From assembly GCA_031963045.1 (NCBI GenBank), contig JASSUK010000040.1, forward strand, positions 1 to 64,000: a DNA stretch of 64,000 bases. The letters run 5' to 3'. The notes below the pieces were generated by a model. That model had not been told where the DNA came from. It made no database searches and saw nothing but the letters and a program-made list of their open reading frames with translations. The translations under genes were made by a program, and so were the position numbers. The DNA is from JASSUD01 sp031963045 (GTDB lineage Bacteria; Pseudomonadota; Gammaproteobacteria; Burkholderiales; Burkholderiaceae). This document shows, piece by piece, positions 35,001 through 44,045 of this stretch. Numbering within the stretch: the stretch's first letter is position 1; each line of letters starts with the position of its first letter.

Positions 35001-36716
35001 ATGAAACACACAAAAATCCTTTGGTTAAGGGATTGTTTAATACGTATAGCGCCACTGCGCGTATTTATTAACCTACTGATATATCTACTAATTCGACCTG
35101 TGTCCCGCCTACTTTTTGGAAAAAAACGCACCGCGTCTTCCATTGATTTTCTGCCAGCGCCTGCTAAAGGTGCGCGCAAAAAAAAGCATCTAGATACTTT
35201 ACCGGGAAATATAGGCGATCCGGCTAAGATCCCAGCTAGCGTGCATCACATCGATATGTCGCTGATTTCCCCGAATGCACTGCGCGTCATTGAAACGTTG
35301 CAGGCAAAAGGGCATCACGCCTTTATCGTTGGAGGGGCTGTACGCGATTTATTGCTTGGTAGAGAACCCAAAGACTTTGATGTCGCAACCGATGCCACGC
35401 CCGAAGAAGTGCGGGCTTCATTTCGTCGCGCGCTATTGATTGGGCGGCGGTTTCAGATCGTACATGTTACCTTTGGCAAAGAGATTATTGAGGTCTCCAC
35501 ATTTCGAACCTCTTCAAATAACGCACCCCAGAATGCTGCCCCCACTAAAGTGCGGGAAAAACGCCGCTTTTTTTCAAAAGAGGATTCCTCCTCAGGCGGA
35601 TTGAAGCGCTCCAGACGCCATTTCAAGCTCGAGGCCAATACGCATGCTGTAGATGCGAGTGGTTTAGTCCTGCGTGACAATATATGGGGAAGCCAGCACG
35701 AAGATGTCGCACGGCGAGATTTCACCATCAATGCGATGTATTACGATCCGGCAACCCAAACTATTGTCGATTATTACAATGGCGTTGCGGATGTAAACGC
35801 GCGTGTATTGCGCATGATTGGCGACCCTGCCACCCGCTATCGCGAAGACCCTATGCGGATGCTACGCGCGGTACGCTTTGCTGCAAAGCTCGGTTTTGAC
35901 ATTGCCCCGGATACCCGCACCCCCATACGTGAATTGGCGGATCTCATTTGCAATGTACCTCCTGCACGACTTTTCGATGAAGTACTCAAACTCTTACTCT
36001 GCGGCCATGCGCTGAGCTGCTTGCAACGTTTGCGCGCGGAAGGTTTGCATCACGGTGTTTTACCTCTGTTAGATGTAGTGTTAGAGCAACCGCAAAGTGA
36101 GCGGTTTTTCACGCTAGCCCTCTCTCGTACAGACGAGCGCATATTGTCAGGGAAATCGATTTCCCCTAGCTTTTTATTCGCAGCACTTCTCTGGCATGAA
36201 GTACGCACACGCTGGGAAAAAGGGCTAAAACAAGGGGAAAATCCACTTCCGTCACTGTATACCGCCATGAATGACACGCTGCTTATACAGACAGAGCGCC
36301 TCGCAATTCAAAAGCGCTATGTTGGAGATATGCGCATCATCTGGGATATGCAGCCACGTCTAGAAAAACGCGGGCGCAGTGCAGCAAAATTACTGCAACA
36401 TCCTCGTTTTAGAGCTGCGTACGATTTTCTCTTACTGCGATGTGAAGCTGGAGAACGCGATATCCTGTTAGGGCAATGGTGGACAAGCTTTATCGATGCT
36501 ACGCCTGAAGAGCGTGAAGAGCTGATTAAACAAGCTCAAAACAACCCTATCCCGCTGCCAAAAACGCACTCTGCTCATGCTGAGCAAGCGGATAAAAAAC
36601 CTCGCCGGCGTAGGATAAAAAAACCCACCTCCACCGCGCTTGAGCAAAATGATGTGCCTGCTACAGACAATACTGTTGAGCAGACAAAGCGCCTATCTAA
36701 AAATCAGGATCAGTAA
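35001..36716 (+). CDS. pcnB: Poly(A) polymerase I
   Basis: PcnB adds poly(A) tails to RNA 3' ends and so promotes decay. From ATG 35001 the product is 571 residues. It has the nucleotidyltransferase superfamily signature GGAVRDLLLG and KDFDVATDATPEEV (catalytic Asp pair), then GRRFQIVHV, RRDFTINAMYYDP and RYREDPMRMLRAVRFAAKLGF. It ends with a Lys/Arg-rich tail (KKPRRRRIKKP). About 45 residues of charged, Ser-rich sequence are inserted after the second catalytic strand (SSNNAPQN... to ...NTHAVDASG), longer than in Burkholderia. GGAG lies 10 bases before the ATG; a GTG at 34956 is a weaker alternative. folK and panB follow. Confidence 0.95.
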   Translation: MKHTKILWLRDCLIRIAPLRVFINLLIYLLIRPVSRLLFGKKRTASSIDFLPAPAKGARKKKHLDTLPGNIGDPAKIPASVHHIDMSLISPNALRVIETLQAKGHHAFIVGGAVRDLLLGREPKDFDVATDATPEEVRASFRRALLIGRRFQIVHVTFGKEIIEVSTFRTSSNNAPQNAAPTKVREKRRFFSKEDSSSGGLKRSRRHFKLEANTHAVDASGLVLRDNIWGSQHEDVARRDFTINAMYYDPATQTIVDYYNGVADVNARVLRMIGDPATRYREDPMRMLRAVRFAAKLGFDIAPDTRTPIRELADLICNVPPARLFDEVLKLLLCGHALSCLQRLRAEGLHHGVLPLLDVVLEQPQSERFFTLALSRTDERILSGKSISPSFLFAALLWHEVRTRWEKGLKQGENPLPSLYTAMNDTLLIQTERLAIQKRYVGDMRIIWDMQPRLEKRGRSAAKLLQHPRFRAAYDFLLLRCEAGERDILLGQWWTSFIDATPEEREELIKQAQNNPIPLPKTHSAHAEQADKKPRRRRIKKPTSTALEQNDVPATDNTVEQTKRLSKNQDQ

Positions 36717-36727
36717 ATTTTTTGTAC

Positions 36728-36776
36728 TAGGGCGTGTCCTCAATGGGCCCTTTGGAGCAATTGAGGACACGCCCTA
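36728..36776. repeat. Family B short form (49 bp)
   Basis: TAGGGCGTGTCCTCAATGGG is followed after a few bases by ...CAATTGAGGACACGCCCTA. Both terminal repeats are near-perfect but most of the interior is missing. It lies between pcnB and folK and would fold as a hairpin. Confidence 0.8.
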
Positions 36777-36795
36777 TCCAACACCTTTATTTTTT

Positions 36796-37371
36796 ATGAC
36801 TACCATTGCCTATCTTGGCTTAGGAGCCAATCTAGGCCAAGCAGAATTAACGGTTAGACAAGCTATTGAATCTTTAAAAAAGCATCCAAGCATTCAAAAT
36901 GTGCAAGTCGCAAGCCTCTACAAAACGCATCCTGTAGATGCCGACGGAGAGAGTTATTGCAACACGGTAGTAGCTATTGAAACCACACTATCCCCTCAGG
37001 CATTGCTCATACTCTGCCAAAGTATTGAAAACGCATTTCATCGAACACGCTCTTATCGGAATGCGCCTCGCACGCTCGACATCGATATCTTGTTATACGG
37101 TGCGCACTGCATTGAAGAAGACGATTTAGTTATTCCTCATCCCCGCTTAACCGATCGTGCGTTTGTTTTAGTGCCCCTTTTAGAACTCAATCCGCACATT
37201 GAGATTCCTAAAGCCGGACCCGCCCTCGTTTTTTTGAAAAAACTGCATTTTTCTGCAAAGGAAGCGGGGCTGCCCTCTTTTGGTGCCCCGCCTTTGCCAG
37301 AAAATGAACATGGCACCACACCTGCCAATCCTTCCCTTTTTCAATATATTGAGAAAATAAGTCTGTTATGA
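36796..37371 (+). CDS. folK: 2-amino-4-hydroxy-6-hydroxymethyldihydropteridine diphosphokinase
   Basis: FolK pyrophosphorylates hydroxymethyl-dihydropterin with ATP in folate synthesis. From ATG 36796 the product is 191 residues. It has the opening AYLGLGANLG, YKTHPVD, and the metal/ATP-binding signature RTLDIDILLYG with following IPHPRLTDRAFVLVPLLEL. The upstream in-frame sequence overlaps the pcnB end and the family B repeat and is not protein-like. The stop overlaps the panB start by four bases (ATGA), so translation is coupled. Confidence 0.96.
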   Translation: MTTIAYLGLGANLGQAELTVRQAIESLKKHPSIQNVQVASLYKTHPVDADGESYCNTVVAIETTLSPQALLILCQSIENAFHRTRSYRNAPRTLDIDILLYGAHCIEEDDLVIPHPRLTDRAFVLVPLLELNPHIEIPKAGPALVFLKKLHFSAKEAGLPSFGAPPLPENEHGTTPANPSLFQYIEKISLL

Positions 37372-38180
37372 GCGTCTCTAAACCTACTCACCCTCGCGCC
37401 ATCACTTTGCCCGAACTCCAGCGCATGCATGAACAATCTCGCAAGATTACTTCCTTAACTTGCTATGACGCCAGTTTTGCGCAGATACTCAATGAAGTGG
37501 GGGTAGAGATACTGCTGGTGGGGGATTCTTTAGGTAATGTATTACAAGGCCATGCGACCACCTTGCCTGTATCCATAGAGGATATGACCTACCACACCCG
37601 CTGTGTGGCACGAGGCAACATCACAGCCCTGCTGATGACAGACCTGCCTTTTGGAACCTATTCCACTCCACAAGAAGCGTTTACCCATGCAGCGCAACTC
37701 ATGCGTGCAGGCGCCCATATCGTAAAACTCGAAGGAGGCGCTTGGCTGGCAGACACTGTGCATTTTTTACAACAACGGGGGATTCCCGTATGCGCACATC
37801 TAGGCCTCACCCCCCAATCGGTACATACCTTGGGCGGATTCAAAATGCAGGCTAAAGAGCCTGCCCAAGCAAAACAGCTTCTAGAAGATGCCTGTGCACT
37901 GGCCGATGCAGGCGCAGATATGCTGGTTCTTGAAGCAATTCCAGCTAGCCTAGCCGAAAAAGTAAGCTCTACCGTGCAATGCCCCACCATAGGAATTGGT
38001 GCAGGGCCGCACTGCTCTGGGCAGGTTTTAGTGTTACACGACCTACTGGGTTTGAGCGCGCATCCTCCGCGTTTTAGCAAAAATTTCCTAGCGGGATATT
38101 CCAGCATTGCTGATGCAGCGCGTGCTTACGTGGATGCCGTCAAAAATGGAACCTTTCCAGAAGCCCAACACTGGGTCTAA
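37368..38180 (+). CDS. panB: 3-methyl-2-oxobutanoate hydroxymethyltransferase
   Basis: PanB adds a hydroxymethyl group from 5,10-methylene-THF to ketovalerate, first step of pantothenate synthesis. The 270-residue product has TCYDASFAQI, the metal-binding VGDSLGNVLQG, YHTRCVARG, HIVKLEGG and the catalytic-site segment CAHLGLTPQSVH. GIGAGPHCSGQVLVLHDLLG closes the barrel. Length is normal. It overlaps folK by four bases. Its substrate is also made by the ilv genes in this window. Confidence 0.97.
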   Translation: MSVSKPTHPRAITLPELQRMHEQSRKITSLTCYDASFAQILNEVGVEILLVGDSLGNVLQGHATTLPVSIEDMTYHTRCVARGNITALLMTDLPFGTYSTPQEAFTHAAQLMRAGAHIVKLEGGAWLADTVHFLQQRGIPVCAHLGLTPQSVHTLGGFKMQAKEPAQAKQLLEDACALADAGADMLVLEAIPASLAEKVSSTVQCPTIGIGAGPHCSGQVLVLHDLLGLSAHPPRFSKNFLAGYSSIADAARAYVDAVKNGTFPEAQHWV

Positions 38181-38248
38181 AAACCTTTTAATAATCAATA
38201 CTTAAGATTTGTTTCTTAGAAGGCAGAGCGCAAAGATTCAAAGTAGAT

Positions 38249-38391
38249 GGTATGCGTGTTGGGGTTCCTTCGTCACCACCCACCTACCATTCTTTGCTTT
38301 TTCTTGTGGTTGGTGGAGTGTGGTGATTCTTTTTACCTAGCCATTTCGGTAGGTTGGTGGTGACGAAGGAACCCCAACATGCAAACCACAC
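38249..38391. repeat. Family A pair in inside-out orientation
   Basis: On the left a right-hand arm reads GTGTTGGGGTTCCTTCGTCA through CCACCTACC (38256-38287). On the right a left-hand arm reads GGTAGGTTGGTGGTGACGAA through GGAACCCCAACATGC (38348-38382). The outer ends thus face each other, the opposite of the standard element. Together they make a large stem-loop around a roughly 60-base core. This fills most of the 320-base panB-ilvA gap; no gene is present there. Confidence 0.75.
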
Positions 38392-38500
38392 TCCTTTTGA
38401 ATACCTGCGTAACATCAGTTATTAAGGCCATGAAAACGCTGCAATACGCTCATTTTTACGCTCATCCATATAATCTTTACGACCTTTTATATAGCCATTC

Positions 38501-40051
38501 ATGCCCTCCACGACTTCCGCTTCCCCGCTCACCTTAGCGGATTACTTCAAAAAAATAGTAACCGCACGCGTCTACGATGTAGCACGTGAAACGGAGCTCG
38601 AATACGCCTCTGCATTATCTGCTGATTTAGGACATACCCTGTATTTCAAACGCGAAGACAAGCAGCCTTGCTTTTCATTTAAGTTGCGTGGGGCCTATAA
38701 CAAAATCGTGCAACTCAGTGCGGCTGAACGCGCTAGCGGTGTAATAGCAGCCTCTGCAGGCAACCATGCACAAGGTGTAGCGCTAGCTGCGCACCGGCTA
38801 GCATTACGCGCAACGATTGTGATGCCACTTACTGCTCCGCAAGTCAAAATTGATGCTGTACGCGCACTAGGCAAAGAGGCTGTGGATATCGTACTGCATG
38901 GCACTTCCTACAGCGATGCCTACCAACACGCGCTCGACCTACAAAAGGTCTCTGGTGCTACATTTGTGCATCCTTTTGACGACCCTGAAGTGATTGCTGG
39001 TCAGGGAACGGTCGCTATGGAAATTCTAAAACAGCACCCGGATCACATTGACGCTATCTTTGTACCTATTGGTGGGGGTGGCTTAATTGCAGGCATGGCG
39101 GCTTACATCAAAATGCTGCGCCCAGATATCCGCATTATTGGTGTGCAAGCAGAAGATTCCTGCGCAATGGCACGCTCTTTGGAAGAAGGCGAACGTGTGA
39201 TGCTGCGCACGGTAGGTCTATTTGCAGATGGCACTGCCGTCAAACAAGTAGGTACCGAAACCTTCCGGCTCTGCCAGCACTATGTAGATGAAATAATTCG
39301 TGTAGATACCGATGCTTTATGCGCAGCGATCAAAGAAGTATTTGCCGAAACCCATAGCTTGCCTGAGCCTGCTGGTGCATTGGCAGTGGCCGGCGCTAAA
39401 GTATTTGCCGAGCGCACAGCTGGCCCTCCTCAAACCCTCATAGCCGTGGTCTCTGGAGCGAATCTCAATTTTGACCGTTTACGCTTTATTGCCGAACGCG
39501 CCCAAGGTGGAGAAGCCAGAGAAGCACTCTTCGCTATCACTATTCCAGAAGCGCAGGGAAGTTTTAAGCAGCTTTGCGCACTGATTGGCGCACGCCATGT
39601 TACGGAATTTAATTACCGTATTGCAGATAAACAAGAAGCGCACCTATTAGTTGGGCTACAAATTCAAAACCAATCAGAAGCAGCAGATATAGAAGCGCTT
39701 TTTAAACAACATCGATTCCCTATATTAGATTTAAGCCACGATGAGCTGGCTAAACAGCATATCCGCTATATGGTAGGTGGACACTCGCCCCTTGCTCGAG
39801 AAGAGCGTCTCTACCGTTTTGAATTTCCAGAATATCCAGGAGCACTCATGCATTTTTTGAGCGCACTCCAACCAGACTGGAATATAAGCCTCTTTCACTA
39901 CCGCAATGAAGGCGCAGACTATGGCCGTATTTTGGTCGGGTTACAGGTCCCTCATGCAGACATGCCTGTGCTGTCTACATTTTTAGAAGCACTGGGCTAT
40001 CCTTGGTCAGATGAAACAGATAATCCGGTATATCGCCTCTTTTTAGGCTAA
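38501..40051 (+). CDS. ilvA: Threonine dehydratase, biosynthetic
   Basis: IlvA deaminates threonine to 2-oxobutanoate, first step of isoleucine synthesis. The 516-residue PLP enzyme has the lysine motif FSFKLRGAYNK, SAGNHAQGVAL, GGGGLIAGMA and SGANLNFDR. It has two C-terminal ACT-like domains (first around residue 340-415, second after GHSPLAREERLYRFEFPEYPG) that give isoleucine control. It ends YPWSDETDNPVYRLFLG. A degraded second copy of this very tail lies about 950 bases downstream at 40990-41057. Confidence 0.97.
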   Translation: MPSTTSASPLTLADYFKKIVTARVYDVARETELEYASALSADLGHTLYFKREDKQPCFSFKLRGAYNKIVQLSAAERASGVIAASAGNHAQGVALAAHRLALRATIVMPLTAPQVKIDAVRALGKEAVDIVLHGTSYSDAYQHALDLQKVSGATFVHPFDDPEVIAGQGTVAMEILKQHPDHIDAIFVPIGGGGLIAGMAAYIKMLRPDIRIIGVQAEDSCAMARSLEEGERVMLRTVGLFADGTAVKQVGTETFRLCQHYVDEIIRVDTDALCAAIKEVFAETHSLPEPAGALAVAGAKVFAERTAGPPQTLIAVVSGANLNFDRLRFIAERAQGGEAREALFAITIPEAQGSFKQLCALIGARHVTEFNYRIADKQEAHLLVGLQIQNQSEAADIEALFKQHRFPILDLSHDELAKQHIRYMVGGHSPLAREERLYRFEFPEYPGALMHFLSALQPDWNISLFHYRNEGADYGRILVGLQVPHADMPVLSTFLEALGYPWSDETDNPVYRLFLG

Positions 40052-40061
40052 AAAGCAAAAA

Positions 40062-40188
40062 CTAGAGGGCGGTGGTTTGCATGTTGGGGTTCGTTCCTCA
40101 CCACCAACCTACCTCTATCGCAAAAATATGAGGTTTCTCGTAGGTTGGGGGGATGCTGGAATCCAAATATGCAAACCACCGCCCTCTA
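40062..40188. repeat. Family A pair in inside-out orientation
   Basis: Outer arms TAGAGGGCGGTGGTTTGCAT and ATGCAAACCACCGCCCTCTA are exact inverted repeats (40062-40081 and 40169-40188). Inside them, arms that read CACCACCAACCTAC and GTAGGTTGGGGGGATG point outward, the reverse of the standard element. It directly follows ilvA. Confidence 0.75.
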
Positions 40189-40250
40189 ATTTATAACCTT
40201 TTCAATATATAGGCTCTAGCTACAGGATAATGCGCCACATATATGGAGCC

Positions 40251-40676
40251 TTACGCCAAATTAGAGACCTGTGCAGGTACTAAATTTGGGAATAATTTTG
40301 AAAGCAAATTCATAATAAATTGGTACAAACGTTCCAAAAACGTGGGTCCAGATGTTCCAGTATCTGCGGCACTTTTTAGAACGGCATCCGTAGCATTTTC
40401 TAGAACATTATTAATAGATTCTAGCTGCAAGATATCGCTGCTTTCTTCTTGCGCATGTATCGCCGTTTCTTGGCTTGCTTGCGACACTACAAGACTATCT
40501 TTTTGGCACTCTTTCTTCAAATTTTCAAATGGGGCCTTAAGGGTTTTTATTATATTATTTTTTTTATTTTTATTGGATAATACTATCTCCACTTCACCTG
40601 AAGAGGATGCATTCGAATTAGGTTGCTGAACATTTTTAGAAAATAATTTTTGAATGGGTGCCATTGAAACTTTCAT
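40251..40676 (-). CDS. Unknown AT-rich protein
   Basis: The 141-residue product has an N-terminal Ser/Asn/Gln-rich region, a Lys-rich stretch (NKNKKNNIIKTLKAPFENLKKEC), a polar middle, and a C-terminal amphipathic or hydrophobic segment (FLERLYQFIMNLLSKLFPNLV). GAGGA lies 5 bases before the ATG at 40676, supporting this start over the ATG at 40688. No family is recognised. It lies in an AT-rich block bounded by ilvA and a decayed copy of the ilvA tail, and it may be imported. An effector-like role is possible but unsupported. Confidence 0.55.
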   Translation of the reverse strand: MKVSMAPIQKLFSKNVQQPNSNASSSGEVEIVLSNKNKKNNIIKTLKAPFENLKKECQKDSLVVSQASQETAIHAQEESSDILQLESINNVLENATDAVLKSAADTGTSGPTFLERLYQFIMNLLSKLFPNLVPAQVSNLA

Positions 40677-40989
40677 ATTTCCTCGCATTTTTATTAATTA
40701 AAATGAATCGGATTATTTTTTCATAACCCTCTTTCTGCGGTTTCATGTATGCATTGGAATATACACCTCAGCCACACCATGACTCCGCAGCACCAAACTT
40801 AATTAATAATAGCCCAACAAAAATAATTTCCCATTCTATATTTTCTGTAATCTAGAAAAGAAAAAATACTTAACCCATCACAGAATAAGTATATTTTCCT
40901 ACATCTCAGATAACCTATCGTCATTCAGTTTATCTGTGGCTTTTCATACTTATAACTCATAAAAACAAGATATTTGTAATTAGGCTTGA
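40677..40989. other. AT-rich non-coding stretch
   Basis: No gene is supported. It probably holds the promoter of the unknown gene at 40251-40676. Confidence 0.4.
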
Positions 40990-41057
40990 CAGAAACATCG
41001 GACTATCCTTGGGCAGATGGAACGAATAATCCAGTATATACACGGTTACTAGGATGA
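40990..41057 (+). pseudogene. Decayed duplicate of the ilvA 3' end
   Basis: In the plus frame ending at TGA 41055-41057 the sequence reads TETSDYPWADGTNNPVYTRLLG and stop. The functional ilvA ends LEALGYPWSDETDNPVYRLFLG and stop. The match covers about 20 codons, with nucleotide identity clearest from CTATCCTTGG to the stop. No more of ilvA is recognisable upstream. It implies duplication or recombination at the ilvA 3' end. Confidence 0.8.
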
Positions 41058-42208
41058 CTGGCGTGGGACGCGCCTTCCTGGTTTATAAAATGCACTCTAT
41101 TGCTGTAGATCGTGCGGAGGGGTTTTAGGGGCCTTAAAGATCTTTCGCGCAGACTAGAGCGATTTTTTTGCACTATAGGAGCATAAGGAATAGAAATTTC
41201 ACTATTGCATTTTTCCACTGCAATCCAATGCCTTATAGTAGCCACTGGAAGGCTAAATAATTTTGCCAATTTATCCATAGATATTTTTTCATGAGCAGCA
41301 TATTTATATTTTTTATTGTTTACAAGTACTCTTTTAAAAATATATACCATAAAGGCTTTTAGCGTTTTCGTATATCGGTAAGAGCTCATCCAGTACCCAA
41401 CACGCGCATCTATATCGAGTACATCAGCATACTGAGAAGTGTGGAGTAATATGTTTATTAAAAATAGCACCTCATTGCCAGAAAAATTCTTTTTTATAAT
41501 ATTATTTAATATTTCTTTATAATACATAATTTTTTCACTATCCGCGCTCCTCAACCATGCCATTTCGTCGCAATTAATCTGATTTTTCCATTCCAGCACA
41601 TCACAATCAATAAGTTTTAACCATAATTTTTCATAAATATGAATATATTTTCCCCATGAATTTTTATCATAGTTAATAATATTTTCAATACTATTCTGAA
41701 GGGAATCCAAAACTGATTTTTTGTTTAACATAGCGCACTCCCTTTCCTTTAAGGGAAGTGACTTTTTCTCCGTTCTACCCGACCGTACCCCTTCCGTATC
41801 ATTATTTTTATTTGCAGATAGTATTTTTTCTGGTCGATATCCATGTTGAGAAAAGTAATCTACATATTCAGGTTTCAGATATATTAGTGTGGGATCCTCT
41901 TCATATGCATTTGTTTTTTTAATGCGGTCCTCTTCTATAAGGGATGAAGCAGCAATATCTTGTGCCACCCATGAACATTCCAATATGCAAGATGGATCTA
42001 TATATAGATCCAAAAGTGCATTCCCACCATCGCTTATTTTTTCTGGAATGCTTAAATAGACTCCATCATCCATGAAGTCTGCACTGGATGCATTCGATTC
42101 AGCACGCCTATAAAAATCATTATCAAAATATAATAATTCTGCGTTTTTTCCTTCAATATGGCTTTTATAATTATAATAGTTATTTAATATAACAGCGGGG
42201 GTCATCAT
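41003..42208 (-). CDS. Unknown protein with a helix-turn-helix-like segment
   Basis: The 401-residue product is rich in Asn, Lys, Ile and Tyr and AT-rich at DNA level, unlike its neighbours. Residues about 1-150 look acidic or flexible, 165-300 are strongly helical, and 308-333 (KISMDKLAKLFSLPVATIRHWI) look like a helix-turn-helix. The last 18 or so residues are encoded antisense to the ilvA remnant, so the natural C-terminus may have been lost or replaced. No ribosome-binding site stands out before the ATG. Family not recognised. It could be a transferred regulator or effector; that is inference. Confidence 0.5.
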   Translation of the reverse strand: MMTPAVILNNYYNYKSHIEGKNAELLYFDNDFYRRAESNASSADFMDDGVYLSIPEKISDGGNALLDLYIDPSCILECSWVAQDIAASSLIEEDRIKKTNAYEEDPTLIYLKPEYVDYFSQHGYRPEKILSANKNNDTEGVRSGRTEKKSLPLKERECAMLNKKSVLDSLQNSIENIINYDKNSWGKYIHIYEKLWLKLIDCDVLEWKNQINCDEMAWLRSADSEKIMYYKEILNNIIKKNFSGNEVLFLINILLHTSQYADVLDIDARVGYWMSSYRYTKTLKAFMVYIFKRVLVNNKKYKYAAHEKISMDKLAKLFSLPVATIRHWIAVEKCNSEISIPYAPIVQKNRSSLRERSLRPLKPLRTIYSNRVHFINQEGASHASHPSNRVYTGLFVPSAQG

Positions 42209-42515
42209 AAGGGTGGCGAGGTTATTTTTAATTAAATATTACTTATTTTCACGCCACCTTATACTTTTATTTTCCCTACCACAACACAAATACATTATGC
42301 TTGAAATATATTATATAAAAAGTATAGACTGGCGTATGTAATCATTATTATAAAAAATTACACTCTATCCAAGCAGCGCAATCTTAAATCACTTTCAGCC
42401 TCGCATACACCATTTTAAAGATTATTCTAATCATCAAACTGCAGTGCCTATTTCTGTAGGAATTTTTTAGGATGACGTATATTCTTCATATTATTTTTAT
42501 TCTAAAAAGAAAGCA
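42209..42515. other. AT-rich non-coding stretch beside radA
   Basis: No gene, clear terminator or repeat could be identified. It marks the right edge of the AT-rich block. Confidence 0.4.
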
Positions 42516-43967
42516 TCAATGTTGAGCACGTTCAATCGCTTCTTCAATACGATCTACTGCATACACACTCAAGCCATCAATAATATAAGGAGCAGAGCTT
42601 GACCCAGTGGAAGCCGTGCGAGAAGGGAGATTTGCGCGAGGGATAATAGCGGAGGTAAAACCTAGCTTTGCAGCTTCTTTGAGGCGCTCTTGTCCGCGTG
42701 GGCAGGGACGAATTTCGCCTGCCAGACCCACTTCACCAAACACTACTAAACCTTTTGGCAAAGCGGCATTCCGAAGCGAAGAGTAGATAGCTAAAAGAAC
42801 TGCTAGATCTGCAGCAGGCTCCGTGATTTTGACACCTCCTACTGCATTTAGAAAAACGTCTTGATCAAAACAAGCAATGCCTGCATGCCGGTTTAAAACC
42901 GCAAGCAACATCGCCAGTCGGTTTTGCTCTAAACCGACTGCTAAGCGACGAGGATTGGGGATGTGAGCGGTATCCACCAAAGCCTGAATTTCTACAAGCA
43001 AAGAGCGGGTGCCTTCTTGTGTGACCAACACACAAGATCCTGAAACAATATGGGGGTGGTGCGATAAAAACAAAGCGGAAGGGTTGGCTACCCCTCGCAA
43101 GCCTCGCTCAGTCATTGCAAACACACCTATTTCATTGACTGCGCCAAAACGGTTTTTGAATGCGCGCACTAAACGATATGCCGAGTGCGTATCTCCTTCA
43201 AAGTACAACACCGTATCAACAATATGCTCCAATACACGAGGACCTGCGAGGTGGCCTTCTTTCGTAACGTGGCCCACTATAATTAAAGTCACATCCAACT
43301 GTTTAGCTAAACGAGTCAGTTGCGCTGCACATTCGCGCACTTGAGAAACCGAGCCCGGCGCTGAACTCAGGGCTGCACAGTACATAGTTTGGATAGAGTC
43401 AATCACCACTACCCGAGGGCGCTCTTGGGTCATGACGGTTGAAATACGCTCTAGAGAAATATCTGCGAGTAACTGGACAGGGCCTATCCCTCTCAGTTTT
43501 TGTGCATCTTTTGTCGATTTGGAGTCTTTAGTATCAAGCAGACCTAAACGACGCGCACGCATTGCAATCTGCGCTCCCGATTCTTCACCACTTACATAAA
43601 GAACCTGTCGGTCTGTTTCGTTAGCGCTTTGTAGGGCAAGCGATTGCAATAAGAGCGTCGACTTACCAATACCAGGGTCGCCTCCAATTAATACCACCCC
43701 TCCGGGAACAAAACCTCCTCCGAGCACACGATCAAACTCCGCTATACCACTTGAGAAACGGGCTACCTCCACCGCTTCTACTGAAGAGAGTAATTGCAGC
43801 GGTGTAGCTTGCGTTAAGCCTTGAAAGCGATGAGGTGATTCAGGGGAAATAGCTGCCTGATGTTCAATCAAAGTATTCCACTCGCCACACGCTGGACAAC
43901 GCCCTTCCCACTTTGGCGTCTGCCCACCACATTCATTGCATACATACAAAATTTTAGGCTTACTCAT
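42516..43967 (-). CDS. radA: DNA repair protein RadA
   Basis: RadA is a hexameric branch-migration helicase in recombinational repair. The 483-residue product has the N-terminal zinc finger CNECGGQTPKWEGRCPACG, a RecA-like core with Walker A GGDPGIGKST, the RadA-specific KNRFG motif (RAFKNRFGAVNEIG), and a C-terminal Lon-protease-like domain. All are intact. alr lies upstream on the same strand with its own terminator between. Confidence 0.97.
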   Translation of the reverse strand: MSKPKILYVCNECGGQTPKWEGRCPACGEWNTLIEHQAAISPESPHRFQGLTQATPLQLLSSVEAVEVARFSSGIAEFDRVLGGGFVPGGVVLIGGDPGIGKSTLLLQSLALQSANETDRQVLYVSGEESGAQIAMRARRLGLLDTKDSKSTKDAQKLRGIGPVQLLADISLERISTVMTQERPRVVVIDSIQTMYCAALSSAPGSVSQVRECAAQLTRLAKQLDVTLIIVGHVTKEGHLAGPRVLEHIVDTVLYFEGDTHSAYRLVRAFKNRFGAVNEIGVFAMTERGLRGVANPSALFLSHHPHIVSGSCVLVTQEGTRSLLVEIQALVDTAHIPNPRRLAVGLEQNRLAMLLAVLNRHAGIACFDQDVFLNAVGGVKITEPAADLAVLLAIYSSLRNAALPKGLVVFGEVGLAGEIRPCPRGQERLKEAAKLGFTSAIIPRANLPSRTASTGSSSAPYIIDGLSVYAVDRIEEAIERAQH

Positions 43968-43998
43968 TTTTAATAACCGATAGTGGGGAAAACAAATG

Positions 43999-44020
43999 AA
44001 AAACGCGCCATTCCGGCGCG
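43999..44020 (-). terminator. Rho-independent terminator after alr
   Basis: On the minus strand CGCGCC, a 5-base loop and GGCGCG are followed by TTTTT (arms 44004-44009 and 44015-44020). A solo family B end (44024-44040) touches it on the alr side. Confidence 0.8.
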
Positions 44021-44023
44021 CAC

Positions 44024-44040
44024 TAGGGCGTGTCCTCTAT
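44024..44040. repeat. Solo family B end
   Basis: TAGGGCGTGTCCTCTAT matches one terminal repeat; the rest of the element is absent. It ends just before the alr stop codon. Confidence 0.6.
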
Positions 44041-44045
44041 GCAGG

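Noticed and set aside
40243..40629. A 128-codon plus-strand frame
   Set aside because: It is antisense to the better supported minus-strand gene at 40251-40676, which has a good ribosome-binding site.
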